From positions 36,333-100,332 of the forward strand of contig NZ_JATAAF010000011.1 in assembly GCF_030341905.1 (NCBI RefSeq): DNA of 64,000 bases, written 5' to 3'. A model generated the notes under the pieces. It worked only from the letters and a program-made list of their open reading frames with translations, had not been told where the DNA came from and made no database searches. The position numbers were made by a program, and so were the translations under genes. Positions 35,081 through 44,745 of this stretch are shown here, in pieces (position 1 is the first letter of the stretch; each line of letters starts with the position of its first letter). Source of the DNA: Porticoccus sp. W117 (GTDB lineage Bacteria > Pseudomonadota > Gammaproteobacteria > Pseudomonadales > Porticoccaceae).

Positions 35081-35098
35081 TTTTCAGGAGATGGAACC

Positions 35099-36232
35099 GT
35101 GACAAGATCAGCCACAGCACAAACAGTTAAACAAAAGCCTGAATTTGAACGCTTGCAGCAGCAATACAAGGAATTGAAGCATCAGCAGCCGAAACTGCGG
35201 CCACGCAATGCCGCTGCGGTATTGCAGGTGTCAGAGGCAGAATTGTTGGCCTGCCGAGGGGATATCAACGCAGTGCGTCTCAGCGAGGACTGGCCCGGCA
35301 TTCTTTCAGACGTGGCTGAGCTTGGCGACGTTATGGCACTCACACGTAATCAATACTGTGTTCACGAGCGTCACGGGGTGTACCACAACCTGTCCTTTTT
35401 CGGCTCTGAAAATGATGAAAAAGGCGAAAGCCCAACAATGGGTATGGCGCTCAACCCGGACATCGATTTGCGCTTGTTTCTCAGCCGTTGGTGTTTCGGT
35501 TTTGCGGTAACAGAGCCTCTGGAATTTGGAGAGCGCTACAGTTTGCAGTTTTTTGACCCCCAGGGTGTGGCGCTCCACAAGATTTACCTCACCGCCGCCA
35601 GCGATCTGTCGGCCTATCACCGACTGGTGTCTCGCCATCGAGCAGAGAGGCCACTGTGGCCTGATGTGTTGCCAGCAAAGCAACAGACACCCAGTAACGC
35701 GCCGACGGTGGTGGATATTTCCGCATTGGAACAGGACTGGCGCGCCCTTACCGATGTGCACCAGTTTTTCCCGATGTTGCGCAAGCACAAGGTGGAACGC
35801 CTGACCGCGCTGCAGCTTATGCCAGTGGATTTGGCCAATCAGGTGCCGTTGGGAACAGTGCAGGTGGCCCTGCAACAAGCGGCCTGCAAAGGCTGCGACA
35901 TTATGGTGTTCGTTAGTAATCACGGCTGCGTGCAAATCCACACCGGTTCGGTAAACAACCTGCGTCAGGTAGGGCAATGGTTCAACGTATTGGATGAGCG
36001 CTTTAACCTGCATCTGGATGCCAGTGGTATTGATCAATGCTGGGTGACACGCAAACCCAGTAAAGACGGAGTCATTACCGCCATTGAAGCCTACGATGCC
36101 AATGGTGAGCTGGTGGTGCAATTGTTTGGCAGGCGCCAGCAGGGTGAGCCTGAGTTGGCGTTGTGGCGGGATATTGTGGTGGCCTGTGAGTGTGCCCTCA
36201 GCCCGGAAGGGGATTTCAGTTGCGCCAGTTAA
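35099..36232 (+). CDS. hmuS: Cytoplasmic heme-binding/degrading protein HemS/HmuS
   Basis: 377 residues, two structural repeats of the HemS/ChuS family: MALTRNQYCVHERHGVYHNLSFFG in the first, and VFVSNHGCVQIHTGSVNNLRQVGQWFNVLDERFNLHLD in the second, where the conserved HxG and Arg ligands lie. It receives heme from the permease and releases or stores it. The GTG start is preceded by CAGGAG; the ATG immediately before runs into a stop. Confidence 0.92.
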   Translation: MTRSATAQTVKQKPEFERLQQQYKELKHQQPKLRPRNAAAVLQVSEAELLACRGDINAVRLSEDWPGILSDVAELGDVMALTRNQYCVHERHGVYHNLSFFGSENDEKGESPTMGMALNPDIDLRLFLSRWCFGFAVTEPLEFGERYSLQFFDPQGVALHKIYLTAASDLSAYHRLVSRHRAERPLWPDVLPAKQQTPSNAPTVVDISALEQDWRALTDVHQFFPMLRKHKVERLTALQLMPVDLANQVPLGTVQVALQQAACKGCDIMVFVSNHGCVQIHTGSVNNLRQVGQWFNVLDERFNLHLDASGIDQCWVTRKPSKDGVITAIEAYDANGELVVQLFGRRQQGEPELALWRDIVVACECALSPEGDFSCAS

Positions 36233-37083
36233 GTTTCCCCTCATTGCTGATTGGTCTGCTGACTATGGCGGGTCAGGCATTTGCGGATTGCCCAGGGCGA
36301 GTGGTTAGCATTGGCGGCGATATTACCGAGATTGTCTACGCCCTGGAGCAAGAACATTGCCTGGTGGCTACGGACACCACCAGTGTTTACCCCGCCAAAA
36401 CCGATGAACTGCCCAAGGTGGGATACCTGCGTGCTCTTTCAGTCGAGGGCATTGCCAGCCTGAAACCGGATTTGGTGATTGCCAGTGACAACGCCGGCCC
36501 GGCCACTATCTGGCCTCAACTGCAGACAGCGGGTATTCCGGTGGTTCGGGTAACGGCGCAGACCTCGTTGTCGGCGGTTGAGCAGAAAATTGAACAAGTG
36601 GCCGCTGCCTTTGGCATTTCCCAGCGCGGTGAACAGTTGGCAAATTCGTTTCGCAAGAGATTGCAGAGTACAGACGCAGTGCCTGGTAGGAATACCATGC
36701 CAGATTCGCCACAGGTGTTGTTTATTCTCGGCCACGGCGGTGGCACTCCCATGGTGGCAGGAGAGGACACCTCGGCGGCCACCATTATTCAGCTGGCCGG
36801 TGGCCGCAATGCCTTCTCGGGTTTTTCCGGTTACAAACCCATGACCGCCGAAGCGGTAGTACAGGCCAATCCAGATATTATTGTGGTGACTTCTCAGGGG
36901 CAGAAACAGTTGGGGGGAGTGACAGGTGTGTTAAATCTTCCCGGTATTAAGCTGACTGAGGCCGGTAAAAACCGTCGTGTGCTGGATTACGACGCTCTCT
37001 TGTTACTGGGTTTTGGTTTGCGCACACCCAGCGTTCTGGCGCAGATAAAAGCCGATTTTCAGGAGAGCGCTGAGGGTGAATAA
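36220..37083 (+). CDS. hmuT: Periplasmic heme-binding protein HmuT
   Basis: About 287 residues of the class III (BtuF/ChuT) binding proteins. The signal peptide SLLIGLLTMAGQAFA precedes GRVVSIGGDITEIVYALEQEHCLVATDTTSVYP, with the short MVAGEDTSAATIIQLAGG motif near residue 180. The start is probably TTG at 36220, with GGAAGGGGA upstream, overlapping the hmuS stop. It passes heme to the HmuUV permease. Confidence 0.9.
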   Translation: MRQLSFPSLLIGLLTMAGQAFADCPGRVVSIGGDITEIVYALEQEHCLVATDTTSVYPAKTDELPKVGYLRALSVEGIASLKPDLVIASDNAGPATIWPQLQTAGIPVVRVTAQTSLSAVEQKIEQVAAAFGISQRGEQLANSFRKRLQSTDAVPGRNTMPDSPQVLFILGHGGGTPMVAGEDTSAATIIQLAGGRNAFSGFSGYKPMTAEAVVQANPDIIVVTSQGQKQLGGVTGVLNLPGIKLTEAGKNRRVLDYDALLLLGFGLRTPSVLAQIKADFQESAEGE

Positions 37084-38122
37084 CGGCTCTGGTGCTTTGT
37101 TCTTTGCGCCACTTAAGAAAATGCCCGCACAGGGTGTGGCTGTCACACTGTTGTTATTGGCTGCAGTGCTGGCGCTGTTTAATGGCTCCATGTCTTTACC
37201 CTTCCAGGCGCTGCTTAGTGGCTCAAGTGACGGTCAGAGCTTTGCCATAGAGCAAGCGGTGCTCTGGCATATTCGCCTGCCCAGAGTAGTGCTGGCGATA
37301 CTGGTTGGTGGCAGCCTGGCCTATGCGGGTGCCGCCATCCAGGGGTTGTTTCGCAACCCGCTGGCGGAGCCGGGGCTGATTGGTGTCGCCAGTGGCAGTG
37401 CACTGGCGGTAGGCCTTTATATTGTTTTCCTCGATGGCGTGTTGTCCGGCTATTGGGCGCTGTACGGCCTCAATCTGTTTGCTTTTGCCGGGGGCTGCAT
37501 TGCCAGCTTTCTGGTGCTTAAAGTGGTGCGTCATTGGGCCGCCGGGTCGGTGACGGTGCTCTTGTTGGTGGGGTTGGCATTTAATGCCATCACCATGTCT
37601 GGCAACGGTTTACTGACTTTTATCAGCGATGATCAACAACTGCGCACCATGACCTTCTGGACGATGGGCAGTTTGGGGCGGTCAGAGTGGGGATCGGTAG
37701 TCGCCAGTGCCACGCTGATGATTCCGGCCCTGTTTTGGCTGCGCCGCTATGGGGTTGCTCTCAACCTGATGCAACTGGGGGAGCGGGAAACTGAGTACAG
37801 TGGTTTTGATGTGCGCCGTATCCAGCGTAACGTGATAGTGGCGAGCGCGGTTTTGGTGGGCGCGGCGGTGGCTGCTGCAGGCATTATCGGTTTTGTGGGC
37901 TTGATCGTCCCCCATCTGGTACGCCTGGTGTGGGGAGCAAACCATCGTACTTTGCTGCCGCTGTCCTTTCTATTGGGGGGCGCGTTGCTGGTGTTTGCAG
38001 ATACCGGCGCCCGTACGTTGATCTCCCCGGCCGAATTGCCAGTAGGGGTGGTGACCAGTTTGCTCGGTGGGCCATTTTTTCTGTGGCTGTTGATTTCCCA
38101 ATTTCGCAAAAACCGCTTGTAA
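37076..38122 (+). CDS. hmuU: Heme ABC transporter permease HmuU
   Basis: 348 residues with about ten helices of the FecCD/BtuC family; family motifs are LPRVVLAILVGGSLAYAGAAIQGLFRNPLAEPGLIGVASG and GFVGLIVPHLVRLVWG, the coupling region. The GTG start overlaps hmuT by 8 bp. Confidence 0.93.
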   Translation: MNNGSGALFFAPLKKMPAQGVAVTLLLLAAVLALFNGSMSLPFQALLSGSSDGQSFAIEQAVLWHIRLPRVVLAILVGGSLAYAGAAIQGLFRNPLAEPGLIGVASGSALAVGLYIVFLDGVLSGYWALYGLNLFAFAGGCIASFLVLKVVRHWAAGSVTVLLLVGLAFNAITMSGNGLLTFISDDQQLRTMTFWTMGSLGRSEWGSVVASATLMIPALFWLRRYGVALNLMQLGERETEYSGFDVRRIQRNVIVASAVLVGAAVAAAGIIGFVGLIVPHLVRLVWGANHRTLLPLSFLLGGALLVFADTGARTLISPAELPVGVVTSLLGGPFFLWLLISQFRKNRL

Positions 38123-38137
38123 TCAGGAGGCAATAAT

Positions 38138-38926
38138 ATGATTGCGCTAAAAGACGTGGGTGTTTCTGTGGGCGGCAAAGATTTACTGACTTCCGTGTGG
38201 GCGGAGTTGCCGCGAAATGCGTTGACTGCCATTATCGGCCCCAATGGCGCGGGCAAAAGTACGTTGTTGAATGCAATGGCAGGAGGCATTTCACCCACCA
38301 GTGGCAGCGTGGCCTTCGACGGTTTTCGGCTCGCCAATATGCGTCGTTTTGAATTGGCTCAGCGTCGCGCGGTGTTATCGCAAAACCTGGAGTTGCCATT
38401 TCCACTCAAGGTAGAGGAAGTGGTGGCATTGGGGCGCGCGCTAAAAGCGGATACGGAAGTTCAGCAGCAAAGGGTTATCGCTGCGGCTCTTGAACGGGCG
38501 CGGGCCAGTGAGTTGGCCGAACGGGTATTCAGTACTCTTTCTGGTGGTGAGCGCCAACGCGTACACTTTGCACGGGTACTGGCGCAACTGTGGGAGCCTA
38601 TTGAGCGAGGTGAGCCGGCAACTTTATTGTTGGACGAACCCACCAGCGCCATGGACATGCATCATCAACACCTGCTTTTGGAGCAATTGCAGAAATTGGC
38701 GCGCAATGGGCTAACGGTTTGTTGCGTGTTGCACGATCTCAATTTGGCAGCATTGTTTGCGGACCATGTATGGGCCCTGAAAAACGGCCGCTTACACGCC
38801 AGTGGGCCAACAGATGAGGTGTTTGATGACCGCCTGTTGAGCGATATCTACGAAATGCCCCTTGTAACCATCAACCACCCGCAGCGAGCCAGCCAGGTAG
38901 TGGTGGCTTATGCCATGACGGGGTGA
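38138..38926 (+). CDS. hmuV: Heme ABC transporter ATP-binding protein HmuV
   Basis: 262 residues: Walker A GPNGAGKST, Q-loop SQNLELPF, signature LSGGERQRVHFARVLAQL, Walker B LLLDEPTSAMD and H-loop CVLHDLNLA. Energises HmuU. It ends the hmuPRSTUV run; a REP element follows. Confidence 0.95.
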   Translation: MIALKDVGVSVGGKDLLTSVWAELPRNALTAIIGPNGAGKSTLLNAMAGGISPTSGSVAFDGFRLANMRRFELAQRRAVLSQNLELPFPLKVEEVVALGRALKADTEVQQQRVIAAALERARASELAERVFSTLSGGERQRVHFARVLAQLWEPIERGEPATLLLDEPTSAMDMHHQHLLLEQLQKLARNGLTVCCVLHDLNLAALFADHVWALKNGRLHASGPTDEVFDDRLLSDIYEMPLVTINHPQRASQVVVAYAMTG

Positions 38927-38949
38927 TGGTTAGTATCAAAAAAATGCTT

Positions 38950-39037
38950 GTCATTGCGAGGCCGAAGGCCGCGGCAATCTCGTTCAAATTGGCAGTGTGC
39001 TGATGGAGATTGCCACGGCTTTCAGCCTCGCAATGAC
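38950..39037. repeat. REP-like element (GTCATTGCGAG family)
   Basis: GTCATTGCGAGGCCGAAGGCC...TCAGCCTCGCAATGAC with inner GCGGCAATCTC/GAGATTGCCAC. It separates the convergent ends of hmuV and argF. Confidence 0.9.
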
Positions 39038-39060
39038 GGCGAGTAATAGGCAGCAGAGGT

Positions 39061-39978
39061 TTACTGTAACAAAAACTCCATCAACGCCTTCTGGGCGTGC
39101 AGTCGATTTTCGGCCTCATCCCACACCACGGAAATATTACCGTCTTCAATCAATTCGCTGGACACTTCCATATCCCGGTAAGCGGGCAGGCAGTGCATAA
39201 ACAGGGCGTCATTGGCGGCCAGTGACATCAGGTCGTGATCTACCATATAGCCTGCAAACGCCTGCTCGCGAGCTTTTTTCTCGTCTTCCTGGCCCATGGA
39301 GGCCCAGGTATCGGTAACCACTAAATCAGCGCCAGCCACGGCTTGTTTGGGGTCGCGGGTGAGTTGGATGCGAGCGGCGTGTTTTTCCAACAGTTCGCTG
39401 TTGGGCTCGTAACCCTCGGGGCAAGCGATATTCAGTTGAAAGTCCAGCAGGTCAGCGGCGTTGATGTAGGAGTGGCACATATTGTTGCCATCACCCACCC
39501 AGGCGACGGTTTTGCCTTGCAGAGAGCCACGGTGCTCGGTGTAGGTTTGAATATCCGCCAGCAGCTGACAGGGGTGGTAATCGTCGGTCAGGGCATTGAT
39601 CACCGGCACCTGCGAGTATTCCGCAAAACGTTCCACCTTGGCGTGTTCGAAGGTTCGGATCATCACGATATCGGTCATGCGAGAGATAACCCGGGCGGAA
39701 TCTTCAACAGGCTCGCCGCGCCCCAGTTGGGTGTCGTTGGAAGACAGAAACAGGGCGCTGCCTCCCAGCTGCGCCATGCCCGCTTCAAAGGAGGCTCGGG
39801 TGCGAGTGGAGGATTTTTCAAAAATCATCGCCAACACTTTTCCTTCTAAGGGCTTGCCAGCGGTGCCCGCGCGATGCTGGGCTTTCATTTCAATGGCGCG
39901 CTCGATAATACGCTGCAGTTCATCCCGGTTAAGGTCTTGCAGGGTCAGGAAATGGCGTGGTTTGGTTGTGAGCGTCAT
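39061..39978 (-). CDS. argF: Ornithine carbamoyltransferase
   Basis: 305 residues converting ornithine and carbamoyl phosphate to citrulline. Motifs are [13 protein letters not shown] (carbamoyl-P site), [14 protein letters not shown] (ornithine site) and [10 protein letters not shown]. The start overlaps the argD stop by 4 bp, so argD-argF is one operon. Confidence 0.97.
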   Translation of the reverse strand: MTLTTKPRHFLTLQDLNRDELQRIIERAIEMKAQHRAGTAGKPLEGKVLAMIFEKSSTRTRASFEAGMAQLGGSALFLSSNDTQLGRGEPVEDSARVISRMTDIVMIRTFEHAKVERFAEYSQVPVINALTDDYHPCQLLADIQTYTEHRGSLQGKTVAWVGDGNNMCHSYINAADLLDFQLNIACPEGYEPNSELLEKHAARIQLTRDPKQAVAGADLVVTDTWASMGQEDEKKAREQAFAGYMVDHDLMSLAANDALFMHCLPAYRDMEVSSELIEDGNISVVWDEAENRLHAQKALMEFLLQ

Positions 39979-41150
39979 GATGAAAACTCCTCAATCAGGG
40001 TAACCAGGGTATCGACCAGCAAGCTGGCTTCGTTGTCTGTCAGGTTCAGTGGTGGCAGCAGGCGTATAACTCGCTCTGCAGTAACGGTAATCAACAGTCC
40101 TTTTGCAGCGGCAGCAGCGACCAGCTGGGCGCAAGGGTGGGTCAGCTCTATGCCGATCATCAAGCCTTTGCCGCGTACTTCAACAAAGTGAGGGCATTGG
40201 CTCAGGCGTTCTCGCAGTTGATGTTGCAGCTGTTCACCGAGCTGTGCGGCGCGCTCTGCCAGGTTATCTTTTTGCAACGTGTCCACTACGGCTAAACCGA
40301 CGCTGCAAGCCAGTGGATTGCCACCAAAAGTGGAGCCATGGCTGCCCGGTTGCATCAGCTGTGAAGCCTTGCCAGAGGCCATGCAAACACCAATAGGTAC
40401 GCCGTTACCAAGCCCTTTGGCGGTGGTCAGTACATCCGGAAGGATGTCCGCGTGTTGGTAAGCAAAGTACTTGCCGGTACGGCCATTGCCGGTTTGAATT
40501 TCATCCAGCATCAACAGCAGGTCGTGGTTGTCACACAAGGTGCGCAATTGTTTCAGGTAATCGTCATTTGGCGTGTGAATACCGCCTTCTCCCTGAATGG
40601 GCTCCACCAGTACAGCAACGATGTTGGGGTTGCTTTTAACCGCAGCTTCCACGGCATCCGCGTCGCCAAATGGCACTCGTACAAAGCCGTCCAGGCAGGG
40701 GGTAAAGCCCAGCTGTACTTTGGGGTTACCAGTGGCGGTGAGTGTAGCCATGGTGCGGCCGTGAAAGGCGTTGTCCATCACCACGATGGTGGGCACGGCA
40801 ATGCCTTTGTTGTTGCCGTGCAGGCGCGCCAGTTTAATGGCGGCTTCGTTGGCTTCGGCACCGGAGTTGGCAAAAAACATATTGTCCATGCTGGATAGGG
40901 CGCGCAGCTTTTCCGCCAACTGCTCTTGAGGTTGCAGGTTGTACAGGTTGGAGGCGTGAACTAAAGTGGCCGCTTGTTCAGACAGGGCCGCTGTCACCGC
41001 TGGGTGCGCGTGGCCCAGGCCGCACACGGCAATGCCGGAGATGGCATCCAGGTATTTTTTGCCCTGGTCGTCCCACAGCCAGCTGCCGCTGCCTTTGGTA
41101 ACGGTGATGGCGCGGGTGCCGTAGTTGTTCATTAATGCATTGCTCGCCAC
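39975..41150 (-). CDS. argD: Acetylornithine/succinyldiaminopimelate aminotransferase
   Basis: 391 residues, class III PLP aminotransferase acting on N-acetylornithine. It shows [18 protein letters not shown], the pyridoxal-phosphate region [16 protein letters not shown], and Lys in [13 protein letters not shown]. The GTG at 41150 follows CAGGAG by six bases, so the ten-codon upstream extension is dropped. It pairs with argF for arginine synthesis. Confidence 0.93.
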   Translation of the reverse strand: MASNALMNNYGTRAITVTKGSGSWLWDDQGKKYLDAISGIAVCGLGHAHPAVTAALSEQAATLVHASNLYNLQPQEQLAEKLRALSSMDNMFFANSGAEANEAAIKLARLHGNNKGIAVPTIVVMDNAFHGRTMATLTATGNPKVQLGFTPCLDGFVRVPFGDADAVEAAVKSNPNIVAVLVEPIQGEGGIHTPNDDYLKQLRTLCDNHDLLLMLDEIQTGNGRTGKYFAYQHADILPDVLTTAKGLGNGVPIGVCMASGKASQLMQPGSHGSTFGGNPLACSVGLAVVDTLQKDNLAERAAQLGEQLQHQLRERLSQCPHFVEVRGKGLMIGIELTHPCAQLVAAAAAKGLLITVTAERVIRLLPPLNLTDNEASLLVDTLVTLIEEFSS

Positions 41151-41377
41151 GCTGGACTCCTGTGAGCGGGAAAACCGCACATCATATAACAGTGCAGCAA
41201 GCGGTGGAATGGTGGATACGGTGTAGAAATACTCCGGGCTGGGTAGGGTTTGCTGTAGGCAAATAGTCTTGAAAAACTTGTGGTTTTTCGCATCTGCCCA
41301 ATGGAGTAGAATCAGCGGCCTTCCAGCCCGTTCGGTACGAGCTCAGCCCGAAGTAACAAGCCAGAGGTAACAAGCCC

Positions 41378-41713
41378 ATGGAAATTATGGATACCATCCG
41401 CGATCAGGTCGAAAGCAACGACGTGATCCTTTATATGAAAGGCTCCCCCAATCAGCCTCAATGTGGTTTTTCCGCGCGCACCGTGCAGGCACTGATGGCC
41501 TGTGGCCAGCGCTTTGCCTATGTGGATGTGCTTTCCAACCCGGAGATTCGCACTAACTTGCCGAAATTCGCCAACTGGCCAACCTTTCCACAATTGTGGG
41601 TGAAAGGTGAGCTGATCGGCGGCTGTGACATCGTCACTGAGATGTACGAAAAGGGCGAGCTGAAAGAGCTGGTCACCGAGGCGACCGCCGATGCTGAAAA
41701 CGGCGATAGCTGA
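41378..41713 (+). CDS. grxD: Monothiol glutaredoxin Grx4 (CGFS type)
   Basis: 111 residues with the monothiol active site PQCGFSARTVQAL (Cys29), KGSPNQPQ before it and the glutathione-binding WPTFPQLWVKGELIGGCDIV. CGFS glutaredoxins carry [2Fe-2S] clusters with glutathione. The peroxiredoxin gene follows 133 bp downstream. Confidence 0.96.
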   Translation: MEIMDTIRDQVESNDVILYMKGSPNQPQCGFSARTVQALMACGQRFAYVDVLSNPEIRTNLPKFANWPTFPQLWVKGELIGGCDIVTEMYEKGELKELVTEATADAENGDS

Positions 41714-41846
41714 GCTATTATTGGTATAGCGTAAATTAATGAGATTTTATAAAAGGTTTGAGTAAAATTTATCACTCAAATTGATTACAGCGCTGCTCCA
41801 CAGGGAGTGGCGCACATTTTTGATATCTACTGTACAGGAGAACCCC

Positions 41847-42449
41847 ATGGGCGTTTTAGTAGGCAAACAAGCACCGGACTTTACCGCAGCGGCAGTGCTG
41901 GGCAACGGCGAAATCGTTGGCGATTACAACCTGGCAGAGTCCATCAAGGGCAAGAAGGCTGTGATCTTCTTTTACCCGCTGGACTTCACTTTCGTATGTC
42001 CTTCCGAGTTGATCGCTTTCGATCACCGCTACGAGGAATTCCAAAAGCGCGGTGTTGAAGTGATCGGTGTTTCCATCGATTCTCAGTTCAGCCACAACGC
42101 CTGGCGCAACACTGCCGTTAACGATGGCGGTATCGGCCCGGTGAAATACGCTCTGGTTGCCGACGTAAAACACGAAATCTGCCAGGCTTACGACGTAGAA
42201 GCCGACGCTGGCGTTGCTTTCCGTGGCTCCTTCCTGATCGACGAAGACGGTGTGGTTCGCCACCAGGTAGTTAACGACCTGCCTCTGGGCCGCAACGTAG
42301 ACGAAATGCTGCGCATGGTTGACGCCCTCAACTTCCACCAGGAACACGGCGAAGTATGCCCCGCTGGCTGGAACGAAGGCGATGCGGGCATGACCGCTTC
42401 CGGTGAAGGCGTTGCCGCTTACCTGAGCGAGAACGCTGACAAGCTGTAA
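41847..42449 (+). CDS. Typical 2-Cys peroxiredoxin (AhpC/Prx)
   Basis: 200 residues reducing hydroperoxides. The peroxidatic site is DFTFVCPSELIAF (Cys51), the resolving site is GEVCPAGW (Cys171), and GVSIDSQFSHNAW and RGSFLIDEDGVVRH are conserved. The ATG at 41847 follows AGGAG by seven bases; the longer frame is not used. A terminator follows. Confidence 0.96.
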   Translation: MGVLVGKQAPDFTAAAVLGNGEIVGDYNLAESIKGKKAVIFFYPLDFTFVCPSELIAFDHRYEEFQKRGVEVIGVSIDSQFSHNAWRNTAVNDGGIGPVKYALVADVKHEICQAYDVEADAGVAFRGSFLIDEDGVVRHQVVNDLPLGRNVDEMLRMVDALNFHQEHGEVCPAGWNEGDAGMTASGEGVAAYLSENADKL

Positions 42450-42471
42450 GCCATAGCTGTTTTGCACAAAT

Positions 42472-42505
42472 AAAAACCGGGCCTTTTGCGAGGCCCGGTT
42501 TTTTT
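42472..42505 (+). terminator. Rho-independent terminator of the peroxiredoxin gene
   Basis: AAAAACCGGGCC-TTTTGCGA-GGCCCGGTTTTTTT, perfect stem and T-run. Confidence 0.95.
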
Positions 42506-42511
42506 GTGCTT

Positions 42512-42625
42512 TAGCGGCGGATTACGCTAACGCTAATCCGCCCTACGTTGTTAGTTGTAACCTGTAGTCTGCAAAGTTAGCACGAACCCGTAGGGGGGAT
42601 TAGGCGAAGCCGTAATCCACCGCAT
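42512..42625. repeat. Pair of inverted GGCGGATTA palindromes
   Basis: GGCGGATTACGC...GCTAATCCGCC and GGGGGGATTAGGC...GCCGTAATCCACC are inverted copies of the same palindrome about 40 bp apart. This is a repetitive non-coding segment between the peroxiredoxin terminator and the COG3910 gene. Confidence 0.6.
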
Positions 42626-42724
42626 TGCCTGCATCTGACATCTAGCCTGTAACTGTAGAGCGCTCTAGTTTTGTGGCTATCCATATGTAAGACTGTGGCT
42701 ATGAAAGGAATCCTGTAACGAGCT

Positions 42725-43450
42725 ATGAAAACCGGTTCACCGTTTCTGCACAGCATTATCGGATGCGAAGAAAAATTCGATCGCAGCCGCTACCCATTCA
42801 ATATCCCGGCATTTTCCGCTGGCATAAATATTCAGCTGGATAAACGAGTTACCTTTCTGGTGGGCGAAAACGGCAGCGGCAAATCCACACTGCTTGAAGC
42901 ACTGGCTGAGTGTTGCGGGTTTAATCCGGAAGGCGGCAATCGCGACCACCACCGTGCCAGTTTTGCCGAGCGTTCTGAATTGGCACAGGCGTTGAGTCTG
43001 TCCTGGTTTCCCAAAACTACAGAGGGATTTTTTCTCCGAGCGGAGAGCTTTTTCAATTTCGCCACCTATATTGAAGGCGTATCAGATTTGCGTGCCTACG
43101 GGGGCAAATCCTTGCATCGGCAATCGCACGGCGAATCTTTTCTGGCGCTGTTTGAAAACCGCTTTGAGCAGGGTTTTTATATTCTCGACGAACCGGAAGC
43201 GGCCTTGTCTCCCCAGCGTCAGTTGACCTTTATGAGTATTATTCGCCAGCTGGAAGCCCCTGGCGATGCCCAGTTTTTAATTGCCACCCACTCACCGATT
43301 TTACTGGCTTATCCTGACGCCAAAATTATCAGCTTTGATGATGGGGCAATACGCGAGATTCAGTATCAGGAAACGGACCACTACCAGCTCACTAAGGGCT
43401 TTCTGGAGTCACCGGAGCGGTATTTTAAGTGGTTGTTTGATGAGGGCTAA
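42725..43450 (+). CDS. Predicted AAA ATPase, COG3910 family
   Basis: 241 residues of the ABC-like ATPase class: Walker A LVGENGSGKSTLLEAL, signature-like SHGESFLALFENRF, Walker B GFYILDEPEAALSPQRQ and the switch FLIATHSPILLAYP. No membrane or nuclease domain is attached. Related proteins are widespread orphan ATPases of unknown partner. Two bases separate its stop from a small gene, so the two form a unit. Confidence 0.9.
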   Translation: MKTGSPFLHSIIGCEEKFDRSRYPFNIPAFSAGINIQLDKRVTFLVGENGSGKSTLLEALAECCGFNPEGGNRDHHRASFAERSELAQALSLSWFPKTTEGFFLRAESFFNFATYIEGVSDLRAYGGKSLHRQSHGESFLALFENRFEQGFYILDEPEAALSPQRQLTFMSIIRQLEAPGDAQFLIATHSPILLAYPDAKIISFDDGAIREIQYQETDHYQLTKGFLESPERYFKWLFDEG

Positions 43451-43452
43451 GA

Positions 43453-43707
43453 ATGGCTTACGCAAAAATTGCCTTTTGCCATGATGGTGGACTGTTTGCA
43501 GTTATTCATTCGCTGCTGGTCAGCGAAGGCGTAGACTCTCTGGATATGATGGCTGGTGGTCATGTGACAGTTGCTGGAGCTGATCAGGGTTACTACGTGG
43601 CAGTGGCACGGGAACAACAGAATGTGGCTTGTGAACTGTTGCGTGACCGTGGCTTTGAGTTGAGCAGTATTTGCTGTAATCCAAATATGCAGTTCAGGAT
43701 GGCTTGA
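43453..43707 (+). CDS. Small conserved-type protein downstream of the COG3910 ATPase
   Basis: 84 residues, no confident family. The layout (strand VTVAGADQGYYVAVAREQQNVACELLRDRGFEL) resembles the DUF2007 putative signal-transducing fold, in which one residue stretch reads a small ligand. It has six cysteines or close pairs (IAFCHDG, CELL, ICCNPN). It starts two bases after the ATPase stop, so translation is coupled and it may be the ATPase's partner. Function not assigned. Confidence 0.6.
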   Translation: MAYAKIAFCHDGGLFAVIHSLLVSEGVDSLDMMAGGHVTVAGADQGYYVAVAREQQNVACELLRDRGFELSSICCNPNMQFRMA

Positions 43708-43745
43708 GCTGGAGTGGGATCAATACCACTTCTGGATTTTTGATG

Positions 43746-44630
43746 TTAAAGCGCATTCTGCTTACGCCATAATTTCGGTGTGGCATCATTAAACTGCTTA
43801 AAAATACGCGTTAAATGCGCCTGATCCGAGAAACCGCAGCTCAGCGCAATATCGAAAAGCGGCTTCTTTGTGTTGGCAATCATCTCCGCCGCTCGCTCAA
43901 CTCTGTAGCGCATCAAAAACTGGTACGGTGTGTCGCCAATCACCTGCTTAAACAATCGTGAGAAGTGGGATGACGACATGCCGATGTCCCGGGCCAAATC
44001 GTCAATTTGAATCGAATCGCCAAAATGGTTGGCGACAAAATCCAGCACCCGCTTGTAGTGCTTGGCGGTAAATTTGTCCGAGTAAGTAATATCATCGCTG
44101 CGGTCATCTCCATACTTGTTAACAAGTTTGACCAAAAAGACTCGCGCCAGGCTTTCAAACATCACATCGGAACTTGAACCTTCCAGCTGCAGGGCATCAA
44201 GCAGCATAACAGCGGCATTGGCAATGTCTTCGTCTTTGAAGTGGGGCAGGTCGAGAAGCTGCTGATCGGTTAATAAGCGGCCCAACTCACTCTGGGTAAA
44301 TGTTTCAAGTTTACCCGGCTCCAGAGTAACCACAATGCATTTTGAGCGCGCATGCCAGCGCCAGCCACTTTCCAGGCCAGCGGGGGTAACCACGATGTCG
44401 TGCTTGCTGAATGTGAAATCCCTGTGTTGACCGCCACGCCAGTTTTCCAAGCGGTGAGGTTCGTCCTTCAGGTTAATCAGTATGTGGTGCTGGCTGAATG
44501 CCTGTGTCGCCATGCTGTCGGGTTCAGCTTCAAAATACTCCAGCGACAGGAGTTCACCGGCACTTTTGCGCACTTGATCACCGGAGCGCAGTAGGGGTTC
44601 TGACGGGTAACTGTCCTGATAATTACTCAT
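43746..44630 (-). CDS. AraC-family transcriptional regulator
   Basis: 294 residues from the ATG at 44630. The C-terminal double HTH (about 195-294) contains QIDDLARDIGMSSSHFSRLFKQVIGDTPYQFLMRYRVERAAEMI and DIALSCGFSDQAHLTRIFKQF. The N-terminal cupin-like half (HHILINLKDEPHRLENWRGGQ) is of the AraC-effector type. It is divergent from the hydrolase/SnoaL pair, which it probably controls. The frame extends upstream over the divergent gene start, which is unlikely to be coding. Confidence 0.9.
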   Translation of the reverse strand: MSNYQDSYPSEPLLRSGDQVRKSAGELLSLEYFEAEPDSMATQAFSQHHILINLKDEPHRLENWRGGQHRDFTFSKHDIVVTPAGLESGWRWHARSKCIVVTLEPGKLETFTQSELGRLLTDQQLLDLPHFKDEDIANAAVMLLDALQLEGSSSDVMFESLARVFLVKLVNKYGDDRSDDITYSDKFTAKHYKRVLDFVANHFGDSIQIDDLARDIGMSSSHFSRLFKQVIGDTPYQFLMRYRVERAAEMIANTKKPLFDIALSCGFSDQAHLTRIFKQFNDATPKLWRKQNAL

Positions 44631-44745
44631 GCTTGAAAGATAACGCGCAGAGCAGGAATCTTCAAAAAATAAGCAGCCTTTTCCTATAACGGTTTGCGCC
44701 GGATTGATATTTTTCTCCCCGGTCATAAAACGGGAGAGCGCAACC

